Assembly: GCA_964594065.1 (NCBI GenBank)
Contig: CAZQKX010000014.1
Location: 3,059-67,058 of the forward strand
DNA: 64,000 bases
From: 4572-13 sp964594065
GTDB lineage: Bacteria > Planctomycetota > Phycisphaerae > Sedimentisphaerales > Anaerohalosphaeraceae
Direction of reading: 5' to 3'
Shown here: positions 16,854-25,100 of the stretch, piece after piece
Numbering within the stretch: position 1 is the first letter of the stretch
How the letters are laid out: each line of letters opens with the position of its first letter
Notes under the pieces: generated by a model
The model's input: only the letters and a program-made list of their open reading frames with translations
Told to the model about the DNA's origin: nothing
The model's database searches: none
Translations under genes and position numbers: made by a program

Positions 16854-16881
16854 TTGAGCAGGCATTATATTGAGATATTAT
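16854..16881 (+). promoter_or_regulatory. Promoter of candidate small RNA / attenuator
   Basis: TTGAGC (16854-16859), 16-base spacer, TATTAT (16876-16881). The predicted start is A16888, 55 bases before the end of the T-run of the terminator at 16912-16942. Confidence 0.5.
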
Positions 16882-16887
16882 ATTTTA

Positions 16888-16942
16888 AGCTTTTCATCAC
16901 CCTCCTCCGAAGCCAGATTCTAATTTGGAATCTGGCTTTTTT
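16888..16942 (+). ncRNA. Candidate ~55-nt small RNA or leader attenuator with an anti-Shine-Dalgarno stretch
   Basis: A promoter-like pair lies upstream and a strong intrinsic terminator ends it, while no plus-strand gene lies between 14518 and 16912, so the terminator needs another transcript. The unpaired 5' part contains CCCTCCTCC (16900-16908), complementary to ribosome-binding purine runs, as in C-rich regulatory sRNAs. It could instead be a terminated leader of the kinase gene 84 bases downstream. Predicted from sequence only. Confidence 0.45.
16912..16942 (+). terminator. Strong intrinsic terminator upstream of the kinase gene
   Basis: Perfect 9-base stem GCCAGATTC (16912-16920) / GAATCTGGC (16928-16936), 7-base loop, six T (16937-16942). 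It points along the plus strand. No matching A-run exists for the minus strand, so it does not serve panB. Confidence 0.88.
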
Positions 16943-17026
16943 GGTTTCTTCATCAAGATGCTCCTGTTTCTCACCGATATTAAAGCCAGAATGATAAAAA
17001 TCTCCAATGATGTTATAGGACGCACA

Positions 17027-17782
17027 ATGGAATCAGCTAACGCCAACATAAAAACACGAAACACTAATGATGAACAAATACTACCGGATCAACTGCCGGA
17101 AGAGATGCGGGCGTTCTGTGCTTCCGGAAGATCTGTGATGGACCTGGCCCACCTGGTCAAAAATATCATCCAGATGGTGTCCGGGTCGGTCGAGATCCTC
17201 GATTTGGCACTGGAGCGTAAACAATACGACCGGGTTCGGCGAAGCTGGAATATCTTTGAACCCAATTTTATCCGTCTGAAAAAATTTGTTCTGGATCTGA
17301 TCAAATACACCAAACAGTATCCCATCCAGTTAACTGAATGTGATTTTAACGAAATCATCCAAAAAGGAATCGGTTCCTGTGAGCATTTGCTGAAGAACAA
17401 GCACGTTAAACTCCAACTCCGACAAGACAAAACCATTCCAACTGCGCAATTTGACTTTGATCGCATCGAAGAGATGGTTGGCAATCTCATTACGCACGCA
17501 CTGGATAACCTGAAAGATCACATGGGCGAAATTACGATCCAGAGTCAATACGTGCCGGAAAATCATCAGATTCTTCTGGTTATCAGTGATGATGGACCTC
17601 TGCTTTCCAGGGAAATACAGCAGCAGCTAACCGAACCTTTTGAACGGACACGTAATATGTGCGGGACCGGTTTTGACATTCCTCTTGCAAAACTTTTTAT
17701 CGAACAGCATAACGGATACATGGAGATTGATGCTGATGAAACGCAGGGAAATCAGGTCTGCGTCTATCTGCCTGTAACGTAA
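17027..17782 (+). CDS. Histidine-kinase-like ATPase lacking a sensor domain
   Basis: 251 residues from the ATG at 17027 (AGGA at 17017-17020, 6-base spacing); longer in-frame starts run into the upstream terminator and are rejected. A dimerisation-type helix with LAHLVKNIIQMVSG provides a possible phospho-histidine. The ATPase part shows an N-box-like NLITHALDNL, SDDGPLLS where DxGxG is expected, and GTGFDIPLAKLFIEQHNGY for the G2 box. The G1 glycine is lost, so ATP binding may be weak. There is no sensor or membrane segment. The orphan response regulator at 49214 is a distant partner candidate. Confidence 0.78.
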   Translation: MESANANIKTRNTNDEQILPDQLPEEMRAFCASGRSVMDLAHLVKNIIQMVSGSVEILDLALERKQYDRVRRSWNIFEPNFIRLKKFVLDLIKYTKQYPIQLTECDFNEIIQKGIGSCEHLLKNKHVKLQLRQDKTIPTAQFDFDRIEEMVGNLITHALDNLKDHMGEITIQSQYVPENHQILLVISDDGPLLSREIQQQLTEPFERTRNMCGTGFDIPLAKLFIEQHNGYMEIDADETQGNQVCVYLPVT

Positions 17783-17858
17783 TCGCACCTTAATCCGCAT
17801 TTGCCAATTCAGACTTGATTCTTTCCGCAGTATACCTTTTAATCTTAGGCGATTCGCG

Positions 17859-18254
17859 ATGTCGACAGAACCAAACAAAACCGGTTTACTCATTCGTCTC
17901 TACCGAGCCTTGGGGCCTGTAGCCGGTGGTCTTTTGCTGGATTTTGCCGACCTGGCAACCTTCGGCCCGACGGGATTGTTTGCCGGATCTTTTGTCGGCA
18001 TTGCGATTGCATTGTGGATCTGCTCAATCTATCGGTTCTCGTTCCGGATAAAAATAATCCTCTCGCTGCTGGCCGGGGTTTACTGCTCGGTACCAATGAC
18101 CGAACCATTCCCGCTGGCAACACTCGTGACTGTGGCATGTCGTTTTTTTGAATCTCCTCCAAAACCGCCCTCCTCTTCGAGTAATGTCTCCGATCAGCAT
18201 CGAAAACAGGTTGAATCTACAATCATCGAAGACGATGACAAAAAAACAGGGTGA
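17859..18254 (+). CDS. Small membrane protein, unknown function
   Basis: 131 residues with hydrophobic stretches around residues 18-30, 38-58 and 64-90 and a polar, serine/proline-rich C-terminal tail ending in acidic residues. No family is recognised. Intact frame, normal base composition and a purine-rich AGG before the ATG favour a real gene. It starts 76 bases after the kinase-like gene and may share its transcript, but nothing in the protein says what it does. Confidence 0.55.
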   Translation: MSTEPNKTGLLIRLYRALGPVAGGLLLDFADLATFGPTGLFAGSFVGIAIALWICSIYRFSFRIKIILSLLAGVYCSVPMTEPFPLATLVTVACRFFESPPKPPSSSSNVSDQHRKQVESTIIEDDDKKTG

Positions 18255-18341
18255 TCGCGACTGTTCCTGTCTTGAATTCGGCTGAAAAGAGCTTTTCAAT
18301 CACCTCTAAATAACTGCTTGCATCTTTGATAGAGGCGATTA

Positions 18342-18363
18342 TAGTGATTTTTTTAAATCACTA
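18342..18363. promoter_or_regulatory. Perfect inverted repeat upstream of the beta-galactosidase, candidate operator
   Basis: TAGTGATTT (18342-18350) and AAATCACTA (18355-18363) are exact complements around a TTTT spacer. It lies 12 bases before a weak promoter (TTGAAT 18376-18381, TAAATA 18398-18403). It could bind a dimeric regulator of the GH2 gene; a terminator for the preceding gene is less likely because no T-run follows. Confidence 0.4.
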
Positions 18364-18419
18364 CTCGACAATCGTTTGAATTGGACAATATCATTATTAA
18401 ATAGTCACTGAGATTAAAC

Positions 18420-21400
18420 ATGGAATGCACAATGAAACAGACGATTATGTTTTCAACCCTTCTATTTGGAATTCTTATGACCTCATTGCCCCCCATTTTT
18501 GCAGACGCCGTTCCGGATTGGGAAAACCCGGAAGTTTTCGAGATCAACAAAGAAAAGCCTCACTGTACGCTGATGCCCTATGCTAGGAAAAATAAAGCCA
18601 TTAATAACGACCGCTCCGGGTCAACATGGCACAAGTCACTCAACGGCATGTGGAAATTCAACTGGTCTCCGGACCCGGACCACCGTCCGGCAGACTTTTA
18701 TCAAACGGATTATGATGTCAGCCAATGGGACCGGATCACCGTTCCTTCCAACTGGCAGTTGCAGGGTTTTGGGATTCCGCTTTACACAAATATAAAATAT
18801 CCTTTCAAGAGAAATCCGCCGACCGTTATGGAAACACCGCCGAGCCAGTTTACCAACTTTGATGCTCGCAATCCCGTCGGTTCGTACCGCACAACATTTA
18901 CCGTCCCCTCTAAATGGAGAGAAAAGGAAATTTTTATCGTTTTCGACGGTGTGGATTCAGCTTTTTATCTCTGGGTTAATGGAAAGAAAGTCGGCTACAG
19001 TCAGGACAGCCGCACACCCGCGGAATTTAATCTGACCGATTATCTTCGAGACGGTGAAAATACACTGGCCGCAGAAGTATATCGATATTGCGACGGTTCT
19101 TATCTCGAAGATCAGGATTTTTGGCGTCTGAGCGGTATTTATAGAAATGTCTATTTGTACGCAGCCCCAAAACTGCATATTCAGGACTTTTTCGTTCATA
19201 CGGGGCTGGATGATGAATACAAGGACGCAACATTGAAGATTGACGCCAAAGTAATCAACTACGGCCAGGCAGATGCCGCCGGTTCCGTACTGGAGGTGTC
19301 TCTGCTCGAAAAAAATAAATGGCTGTTCGGTCTTTTTTCCAGCCAAAAGAAAGTCATTAAGGCAACGGCAAAAGCCGCCTCTGATACGGTGCCTGGCGGG
19401 GGCACGGTTGATTTTTCCTATTCAGGAAAACTGACAGATCCAAAAAAATGGTCTGCTGAAGCACCGAATCTTTATACGTTGGTTCTGACCTTGAAAGATG
19501 CCAAAGGTAAGGTTATCGAAATGGCGTCCTGTAATGTCGGCTTTCGCACATCCGAGATCAAAGGCGGCCAACTCCTTGTCAACGGTCAGCCCATCTATAT
19601 TAAAGGTGTCAATCGTCACGAACACGACCCGGACACCGGACATACCCTGACGCGGGAATCCATGATCCGGGACATCTTGCTGATGAAACAAAATAACGTC
19701 AACACAGTCCGCACTAGTCACTATCCTAATGTGCCCGAGTGGTATGAACTCTGTGATGAATACGGTTTGTATGTTTTTGACGAAGCCAACATTGAATCCC
19801 ACGGCATGGGCTACGGCCCAAAATCGCTTGCCAAACAGCCTGAGTGGAAAGCCGCCCATCTGGCACGAACGATCGCGATGGTCGAACGTGACAAAAACCA
19901 TCCGTCTGTGATCGTCTGGTCGTTAGGCAATGAAGCCGGTGACGGGGCGAATATGGAGGCTACCAGCGCCTGGATCAAACAGCGTGACCCGTCACGCCCG
20001 GTTCAGTCTGAGCAGGCCGGACGAAAACCGCACACGGATATTGTCTGTCCGATGTATGCAACAATTGACAGGATCGTTAAATACGCCAGTCAAAAACAGG
20101 ACCGCCCGTTGATCCTGTGCGAATATGAACATGCAATGGGCAACAGCCTGGGTAACATGAGCGATTACTGGACAGCGATCGAACAATATAAACATCTGCA
20201 AGGCGGTTCCATCTGGGACTGGGTCGATCAGGGGCTGCGAAAGAAAGACGCCAACGGCAAAGAATTTTGGGCTTATGGTGGAGATTACGGCGATATACCG
20301 AACGATGGAAACTTTTGCTGCAACGGCTTGGTCCAGCCGGACCGCAAACCCAACCCGCATTTGTTCGAGATGAAAAAGGCTTACCAGGAGATCAAGGTTC
20401 ATGCTGAAGACCTTGCCGCCGGTAAAGTAAAGATACAAAACAAGTATTACTTTATTCCGACCGATTTTGTCAATGCCCTGTGGGAATTAACTGAAAACGG
20501 CAACGTTATTCAGAACGGTTCACTCGGTGCTATCAGCGTCCGGCCGCAGGAAACAAAGGTCGTGACAGTGCCCTTCAAGAAACCGAAAATCAATCCCGGC
20601 AGTGAGTATCATTTGAAGTTGACGTTTATTCTCAATAGCCAAACGCCATGGGCTAAAAAAGGCCACCCGGTCGCCTGGGATCAATTCAAGCTGCCCTTCA
20701 AGGCAAACCCGGCACCCGCAGCAGCTCTCGACTCGATGCCAAAGCTGACGCTGGATGACAGCAAGACTTCGGTCACCGTTAAGGGAGAAGATTTTGCCGT
20801 CACTTTCGACAAGTCCAGGGGGGTTATGACAAACTGGACATTCAAGAATACTGAGCTAATGGCTTCTTCCCTGACGCCGAACTTCTGGCGTACCCCGACC
20901 GACAATGATAACGGCAGCAAGATGGCCGAACGCTGCGGTATCTGGAAAAATGCCGGTCTCAACTGTAAGGTGACCGCGTTCGATGTCAAGCAGAACAGTC
21001 CGCAGGCGGTCATAATACATGTCAAGCTCGAACTGGCAGCCAAAGGATCCACACTGTCAACTCTTTATACTGTTTACGGTTCCGGCGACATTCTTCTCAA
21101 CAACACATTGACGCCGGGCAAAGACTTGCCCGAACTGCCTCGCATCGGTATGCAGATGGAAATGCCGGGCCAGTTTGCACACATGAGCTGGTTTGGCCGC
21201 GGTCCGCAGGAATCGTATTGCGACCGCAAGACCGGATACGCCCTCGGCCTCTATGAAGAAAACGTCTACCAGCCCGAGCATATCTATGTACGCCCGCAGG
21301 AAACCGGCAACAAAACTGATGTTCGCTGGGCGGCATGGACCAACAAGAAGGGAGTCGGTTTGCTTGCCGTCGGTGAGCCGACGATCAACGCCAGTGCATG

Positions 21401-21650
21401 GCCTTACAGCATGGCTGACCTGGAAAAAGCACGACATATTAATGAATTACCCAAGCAGAAGACGATAACAGTAAATATTGATCATATGCAGATGGGTCTG
21501 GCCGGTGATAATAGCTGGGGCGCCCGCCCGCATCAGCAATATATGCTATGGGCCAATAAGCCCTACAACTGGGAGATTCGCCTTTGCCCGGTCAAAAACG
21601 TTAAAAAAGAATCAAAAAAAGTGCTCGGTCAAACATTGCCTCAATTATAA
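18420..21650 (+). CDS. Exported glycoside hydrolase family 2 beta-galactosidase
   Basis: 1076 residues, the length of LacZ, plus a signal peptide (MKQTIMFSTLLFGILMTSLPP, best start perhaps the ATG at 18432). Order: GH2 sugar-binding domain (~45-230, TVPSNWQLQGFGIPLYTN), immunoglobulin-like domain, TIM barrel (~370-680), beta-sandwich, and Bgal small-chain domain (~780-1060, WRTPTDNDNG, WFGRGPQESYCDRK). The acid/base glutamate is in SLGNEAGDG, the nucleophile in LCEYEHAMGNS. It acts outside the cytoplasm on beta-galactosides or related glycans. A coiled-coil lipoprotein follows. Confidence 0.95.
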   Translation: MECTMKQTIMFSTLLFGILMTSLPPIFADAVPDWENPEVFEINKEKPHCTLMPYARKNKAINNDRSGSTWHKSLNGMWKFNWSPDPDHRPADFYQTDYDVSQWDRITVPSNWQLQGFGIPLYTNIKYPFKRNPPTVMETPPSQFTNFDARNPVGSYRTTFTVPSKWREKEIFIVFDGVDSAFYLWVNGKKVGYSQDSRTPAEFNLTDYLRDGENTLAAEVYRYCDGSYLEDQDFWRLSGIYRNVYLYAAPKLHIQDFFVHTGLDDEYKDATLKIDAKVINYGQADAAGSVLEVSLLEKNKWLFGLFSSQKKVIKATAKAASDTVPGGGTVDFSYSGKLTDPKKWSAEAPNLYTLVLTLKDAKGKVIEMASCNVGFRTSEIKGGQLLVNGQPIYIKGVNRHEHDPDTGHTLTRESMIRDILLMKQNNVNTVRTSHYPNVPEWYELCDEYGLYVFDEANIESHGMGYGPKSLAKQPEWKAAHLARTIAMVERDKNHPSVIVWSLGNEAGDGANMEATSAWIKQRDPSRPVQSEQAGRKPHTDIVCPMYATIDRIVKYASQKQDRPLILCEYEHAMGNSLGNMSDYWTAIEQYKHLQGGSIWDWVDQGLRKKDANGKEFWAYGGDYGDIPNDGNFCCNGLVQPDRKPNPHLFEMKKAYQEIKVHAEDLAAGKVKIQNKYYFIPTDFVNALWELTENGNVIQNGSLGAISVRPQETKVVTVPFKKPKINPGSEYHLKLTFILNSQTPWAKKGHPVAWDQFKLPFKANPAPAAALDSMPKLTLDDSKTSVTVKGEDFAVTFDKSRGVMTNWTFKNTELMASSLTPNFWRTPTDNDNGSKMAERCGIWKNAGLNCKVTAFDVKQNSPQAVIIHVKLELAAKGSTLSTLYTVYGSGDILLNNTLTPGKDLPELPRIGMQMEMPGQFAHMSWFGRGPQESYCDRKTGYALGLYEENVYQPEHIYVRPQETGNKTDVRWAAWTNKKGVGLLAVGEPTINASAWPYSMADLEKARHINELPKQKTITVNIDHMQMGLAGDNSWGARPHQQYMLWANKPYNWEIRLCPVKNVKKESKKVLGQTLPQL

Positions 21651-21704
21651 CGGCAATAATTATGAAACAGGATGTTTAATCAATACATGAGAAAGGGATG
21701 TAAA

Positions 21705-22010
21705 ATGAAAAAAATTGGTTTGCTTTCAATGGTAATCGCGTTTGTTTTACTGGCTGGATGCCAGGATTCTCAACTGAGTACCTGTCAGGAGGAAAAACTG
21801 GCGCTGCAGGGACAATTGGATGAGGCCAACACGACAATCGCTCAGAAAGACAAAAAGATCGAAGGGCTTAAAGATGAGGTCTTCAAAGTCAATCAGAAAG
21901 CTTTCCAGAGCGTTCGAACAATGTTGGAAAAGCAGAACGCCAAAGATATTGAGCGGAAGAAAAAGATCGCCGAACTGGAGGCGCAGGTAAAGCAGCTGCA
22001 GGCACAATAG
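21705..22010 (+). CDS. Small coiled-coil lipoprotein
   Basis: 101 residues from the ATG at 21705 (AGAAAGGGATG upstream); the open frame from 21672 adds a non-signal extension. Lipobox LLAGC gives C19 as the lipidated residue. The mature part is a continuous charged coiled coil (heptads from ~30 to the end, KKKIAELEAQVKQLQ) like Lpp-type or cell-envelope spacer lipoproteins. It sits 54 bases after the GH2 gene and is ended by the terminator at 22055. Role unknown; a structural tether is one guess. Confidence 0.75.
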   Translation: MKKIGLLSMVIAFVLLAGCQDSQLSTCQEEKLALQGQLDEANTTIAQKDKKIEGLKDEVFKVNQKAFQSVRTMLEKQNAKDIERKKKIAELEAQVKQLQAQ

Positions 22011-22054
22011 CAGCCTTTTAAGATCGATACACAGTAAACAAAATTGACATATAC

Positions 22055-22095
22055 AAAAAAGCGGCGGACCCCACAAAGGGATACGCCGCTTTTTT
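22055..22095. terminator. Bidirectional terminator after the coiled-coil lipoprotein
   Basis: AAAAAA (22055-22060), GCGGCG (22061-22066), loop, CGCCGC (22084-22089), TTTTTT (22090-22095). It lies just before the tRNA fragment at 22099. Confidence 0.88.
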
Positions 22096-22098
22096 CAT

Positions 22099-22128
22099 TA
22101 CGCCCGCCGTAATTCGAACACGGGACCT
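22099..22128 (-). repeat. Partial copy of tRNA-Arg 3' end (candidate attachment site)
   Basis: 30 bases identical, except for one, to 26227-26256, the last 30 bases of the tRNA-Arg(CCU) gene (T arm plus 3' acceptor strand and discriminator base), in the same orientation. The only difference is at 22111 (A versus G at 26239). The match stops exactly at the tRNA 3' end. This is the usual look of an att duplication made by integration into a tRNA gene. Confidence 0.85.
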
Positions 22129-22157
22129 GTATTGGAGTAATTGGAAAGGTATCAATC

Positions 22158-22853
22158 ATGAAGAAAGCTGATATAAGCGGAAAATGGGCTTTGGTAACTG
22201 GTGCAAGTCGTGGGGTAGGCAGGCAGATATGCCTAGGCCTGGCCAAGTACGGTTGCAACCTCGTACTTCACAGTCGTAACCTCGCCAATACTCAAGCTCT
22301 GGCCGATGAATTGGCCGATAGTGGTGTGCAGATCCAGCAGGTCGCTGCCGAGCTAACTGATCAGGCTCAAGTAGACGCAATGTTGGCAAGTCTGCCCGAT
22401 ATCGACATCCTCTACAACAACGCTGCGTTAATGACACCCTTCCGCAGCGACTGGCAGAACGTACCAGTCGAAGACTTCCGCAAGAGCTTCGAGGTCAACG
22501 TCATTTCACTCGTACGCATTTGCCACAGCCTCATCCCCGGCATGGTGCAGCGCCGATGGGGACGCATCATAAACCTGACCTCAGGCATAGCAGACCAGCC
22601 GGAATTGATCACCTATGCCATTTCCAAGGCCGCCGTGGACAAGTTCGTTACCGACACTGCAGGCAAACTCAAGGACACCGGCGTCCTGATGAACCTCCTG
22701 GATCCCGGCTGGCTGCGAACCGATATGGGTGGCGATCAGGCTCCCAATGCCGTCGAGTCAGTGCTGCCTGGGGCACTGGTGCCCGCACTGCTTGATGATG
22801 GCACAACAGGCAAACTCTTCCCTGCTCAGGACTACGCCGGCAAGACAATCTAA
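22158..22853 (+). CDS. SDR-family NAD(P)-dependent oxidoreductase
   Basis: 231 residues, classical short-chain dehydrogenase: TGASRGVGRQI cofactor loop, LYNNAAL, catalytic serine in NLTSGIA and YAISKAAVDKF with the Tyr-x3-Lys pair. GGAAAGG lies upstream of the ATG at 22158. It is the first gene inside the interval bounded by the tRNA fragment and the intact tRNA gene. The substrate is not readable. The C-terminus lacks the VDGG of FabG; LFPAQDYAGKTI is shorter than in most members. Confidence 0.88.
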   Translation: MKKADISGKWALVTGASRGVGRQICLGLAKYGCNLVLHSRNLANTQALADELADSGVQIQQVAAELTDQAQVDAMLASLPDIDILYNNAALMTPFRSDWQNVPVEDFRKSFEVNVISLVRICHSLIPGMVQRRWGRIINLTSGIADQPELITYAISKAAVDKFVTDTAGKLKDTGVLMNLLDPGWLRTDMGGDQAPNAVESVLPGALVPALLDDGTTGKLFPAQDYAGKTI

Positions 22854-22930
22854 TAATCGATACTTTATTTTTCACTAACAGCCCTTGAATCTCTTTAAGT
22901 CCCTATCAGGAGTCTATTTACGGAACAATC

Positions 22931-22958
22931 TTGACTGTTCATATCAATGTTGTAGAAT
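22931..22958 (+). promoter_or_regulatory. Promoter for the redoxin fusion gene
   Basis: TTGACT (22931-22936), 16-base spacer, TAGAAT (22953-22958), giving a ~100-base leader before the ATG at 23066 with AGAGGTGA as ribosome site. Confidence 0.6.
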
Positions 22959-23065
22959 TATTGAACCTTAACGGAGACAATTACGTTGATAAATGAGTAA
23001 ACGGGAGATCTCAGAGCAAATAAGTTTTTCACATATCATCAATCTACAGAAACAGAGGTGACGCT

Positions 23066-25033
23066 ATGAAGACCATGAATCTGCTCGTTAGCTTACTGCT
23101 TTTGGGCGCGCCTGTATTTTGTGTCGCAGCCCCCGCCAAGCACGAAACCCTGGCCATTGGCAGCAAAGCCCCCGATTTTGATCTAAAGGGTTTTATCGTT
23201 ACCGCTAACGGGGATTATAAGGAACAACGCTACCAACTCAAAGACTTTGCTGATGCTAAACTGGTTTTGTTGATTTTTACGGGTAACCACTGTCCCACGG
23301 CTCAGGCCTATGAGAATCGGATCAAGCAATTTGCAAAAGATTATCGCCGGCGTGGTGTGGCCATAGTGGCAATCGCTTCAAACAATCCCGAGGCCCTGCG
23401 TCTTGATGAATTAGGGTATTCCGATATGGGCGACAGCTATACGGAAACGAAACAGCGTGCCCGTGAGGTCGGTTTTGACTTTCCTTATCTCTGGGATGGA
23501 GATGAGCAAGTTGTGGCTAAGGCCTACGGAGCCGCTGCGACACCGCATGCCTTCATTCTGGATGAGCAGCGTGTGATGCGCTATCAGGGACGCATCGATA
23601 ATAACGAGAATCCCGAAAAGACAACAAGTTACGAAGTGCGGGATGCCCTTGATGCATTGCTGCAGGGGCGCCAGCCGCCTGTGACGCAAACGAGAACTTT
23701 TGGCTGCTCCCTCAAGTGGCTCTCAAAAAAGACCTCCGCAAAAGAGAGCCTGGCTAAGATGCAAAAGGAAACAGCCAGCCTGGAAACAATTGATGCTGCC
23801 GGGCTCAAGGCCCTGATGAAGAATGATAGCGAGAAACTACGCTTGATCAATGTCTGGGCCAGTTGGTGCGGCGCCTGTGTGGCAGAATTTCCAGACTTGG
23901 TCAACATTCACCGTATCTATCGCAATCGTGATTTTGAAGTCATCACGATAAGCATGGATACCCTGGATCGCCGGGACAAGGCCTTGGCCTTTCTTCATAA
24001 ACAGGCCGCTTCCTGCCGCAATACAATCTCCAGCGTAGAAGATCGGGACCAACTGGCTGAGGCCTTGGATCCCAGTTGGAATGGAGTTTTGCCCTACACC
24101 ATGCTGGTTGCTCCCGGGGGAAAAATCATCTATCGTCATACAGGCATCATTGAACCAGCTGAGATGAAACGAATGATCGTGGATTACTTGGGGCGATTTT
24201 TTTTCAAGACGGAGCCGAAATTGCCAAGCCAATCCGATAATGCAGAGATAGACATGAATAACTATTATGCTTGGTGCATTGTGCCGTTTGACAGTGTTCA
24301 ACGATCTCCTCAACAACGTGTCGAAATGCTGACAGGGCTGGGATTTACAAAATACGCTTATGATTGGAGAGAGAAACATCTTGCTGAATTTCCTTCAGAA
24401 ATAAAAATTGCCCGGAAAAACAATGTTGAAATAATGGCTGTCTGGATGTGGATAGACGCACTCAATGATCGCGTTGGAAAACTACATTTGCTAAATGAAA
24501 AGTTGTTAAAGATGGTTGAAGAGAGCAAACTTAAAACACAGATATGGCTCGGGTTCCATGCAAACTATTTTGAAAACTTAAGTGATGAAGAGGCAGTGGC
24601 TAAAGGATCAGAAATCATCGGTTATTTGAGTGACCGGGCTTCACAAATCGGATGCAAAGTTGCACTTTACAATCATGGTGATTGGATTGGTGACCTAAGA
24701 AACCAAGTAAAAGTTATTGAAGCTTTACCCAATAAGAATATTGGTATAATTTATAATTTCCATCATGCCCATGCCCAATTGGATGAATACGAAGAGCTTA
24801 TTAACGTTGCTTTCCCTTATCTCTGGTCCGTCAATCTAAATGGAATGAGAAAAGAGGGGCCCCAAATTCTAACGATTGGCCAGGGAGACAGGGAAGTTAA
24901 GATGTTGGATTATCTTACGGAAAAGGGGTTCAATGGCCCATACGGTATTTTATGTCATGTTGAGACAGAAGATGCTAAAGTTGTGCTTCAAAGGAATATC
25001 GACGGATTAAAAAAACTGAACGGCTCAAAATAG
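23066..25033 (+). CDS. Secreted three-domain protein: redoxin + thioredoxin + TIM-barrel isomerase-like
   Basis: 655 residues with a Sec signal peptide (~1-22). Residues ~28-210 are an AhpC/TSA-type redoxin with a single Cys in FTGNHCPTAQAY. Residues ~245-385 are a TlpA-like thioredoxin with the CxxC site WASWCGACVAEF. Residues ~400-650 resemble a sugar-phosphate isomerase/AP-endonuclease TIM barrel (YNHGDW, IYNFHHAHA). The DNA turns visibly more AT-rich after about 24230, at the junction of the last domain, so the third part may come from another source. It would act in the periplasm; the link between redox and sugar chemistry is unexplained. Confidence 0.82.
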   Translation: MKTMNLLVSLLLLGAPVFCVAAPAKHETLAIGSKAPDFDLKGFIVTANGDYKEQRYQLKDFADAKLVLLIFTGNHCPTAQAYENRIKQFAKDYRRRGVAIVAIASNNPEALRLDELGYSDMGDSYTETKQRAREVGFDFPYLWDGDEQVVAKAYGAAATPHAFILDEQRVMRYQGRIDNNENPEKTTSYEVRDALDALLQGRQPPVTQTRTFGCSLKWLSKKTSAKESLAKMQKETASLETIDAAGLKALMKNDSEKLRLINVWASWCGACVAEFPDLVNIHRIYRNRDFEVITISMDTLDRRDKALAFLHKQAASCRNTISSVEDRDQLAEALDPSWNGVLPYTMLVAPGGKIIYRHTGIIEPAEMKRMIVDYLGRFFFKTEPKLPSQSDNAEIDMNNYYAWCIVPFDSVQRSPQQRVEMLTGLGFTKYAYDWREKHLAEFPSEIKIARKNNVEIMAVWMWIDALNDRVGKLHLLNEKLLKMVEESKLKTQIWLGFHANYFENLSDEEAVAKGSEIIGYLSDRASQIGCKVALYNHGDWIGDLRNQVKVIEALPNKNIGIIYNFHHAHAQLDEYEELINVAFPYLWSVNLNGMRKEGPQILTIGQGDREVKMLDYLTEKGFNGPYGILCHVETEDAKVVLQRNIDGLKKLNGSK

Positions 25034-25100
25034 AAAACTGGACCCAAACAGATACATGTCAATAAAAAGAAAACAGTTATTTTATCATGGGAGAAATAAC

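Noticed and set aside
16925..17026. N-terminal extension of the kinase-like gene
   Set aside because: It runs through a perfect terminator hairpin; the ATG at 17027 has a far better ribosome site.
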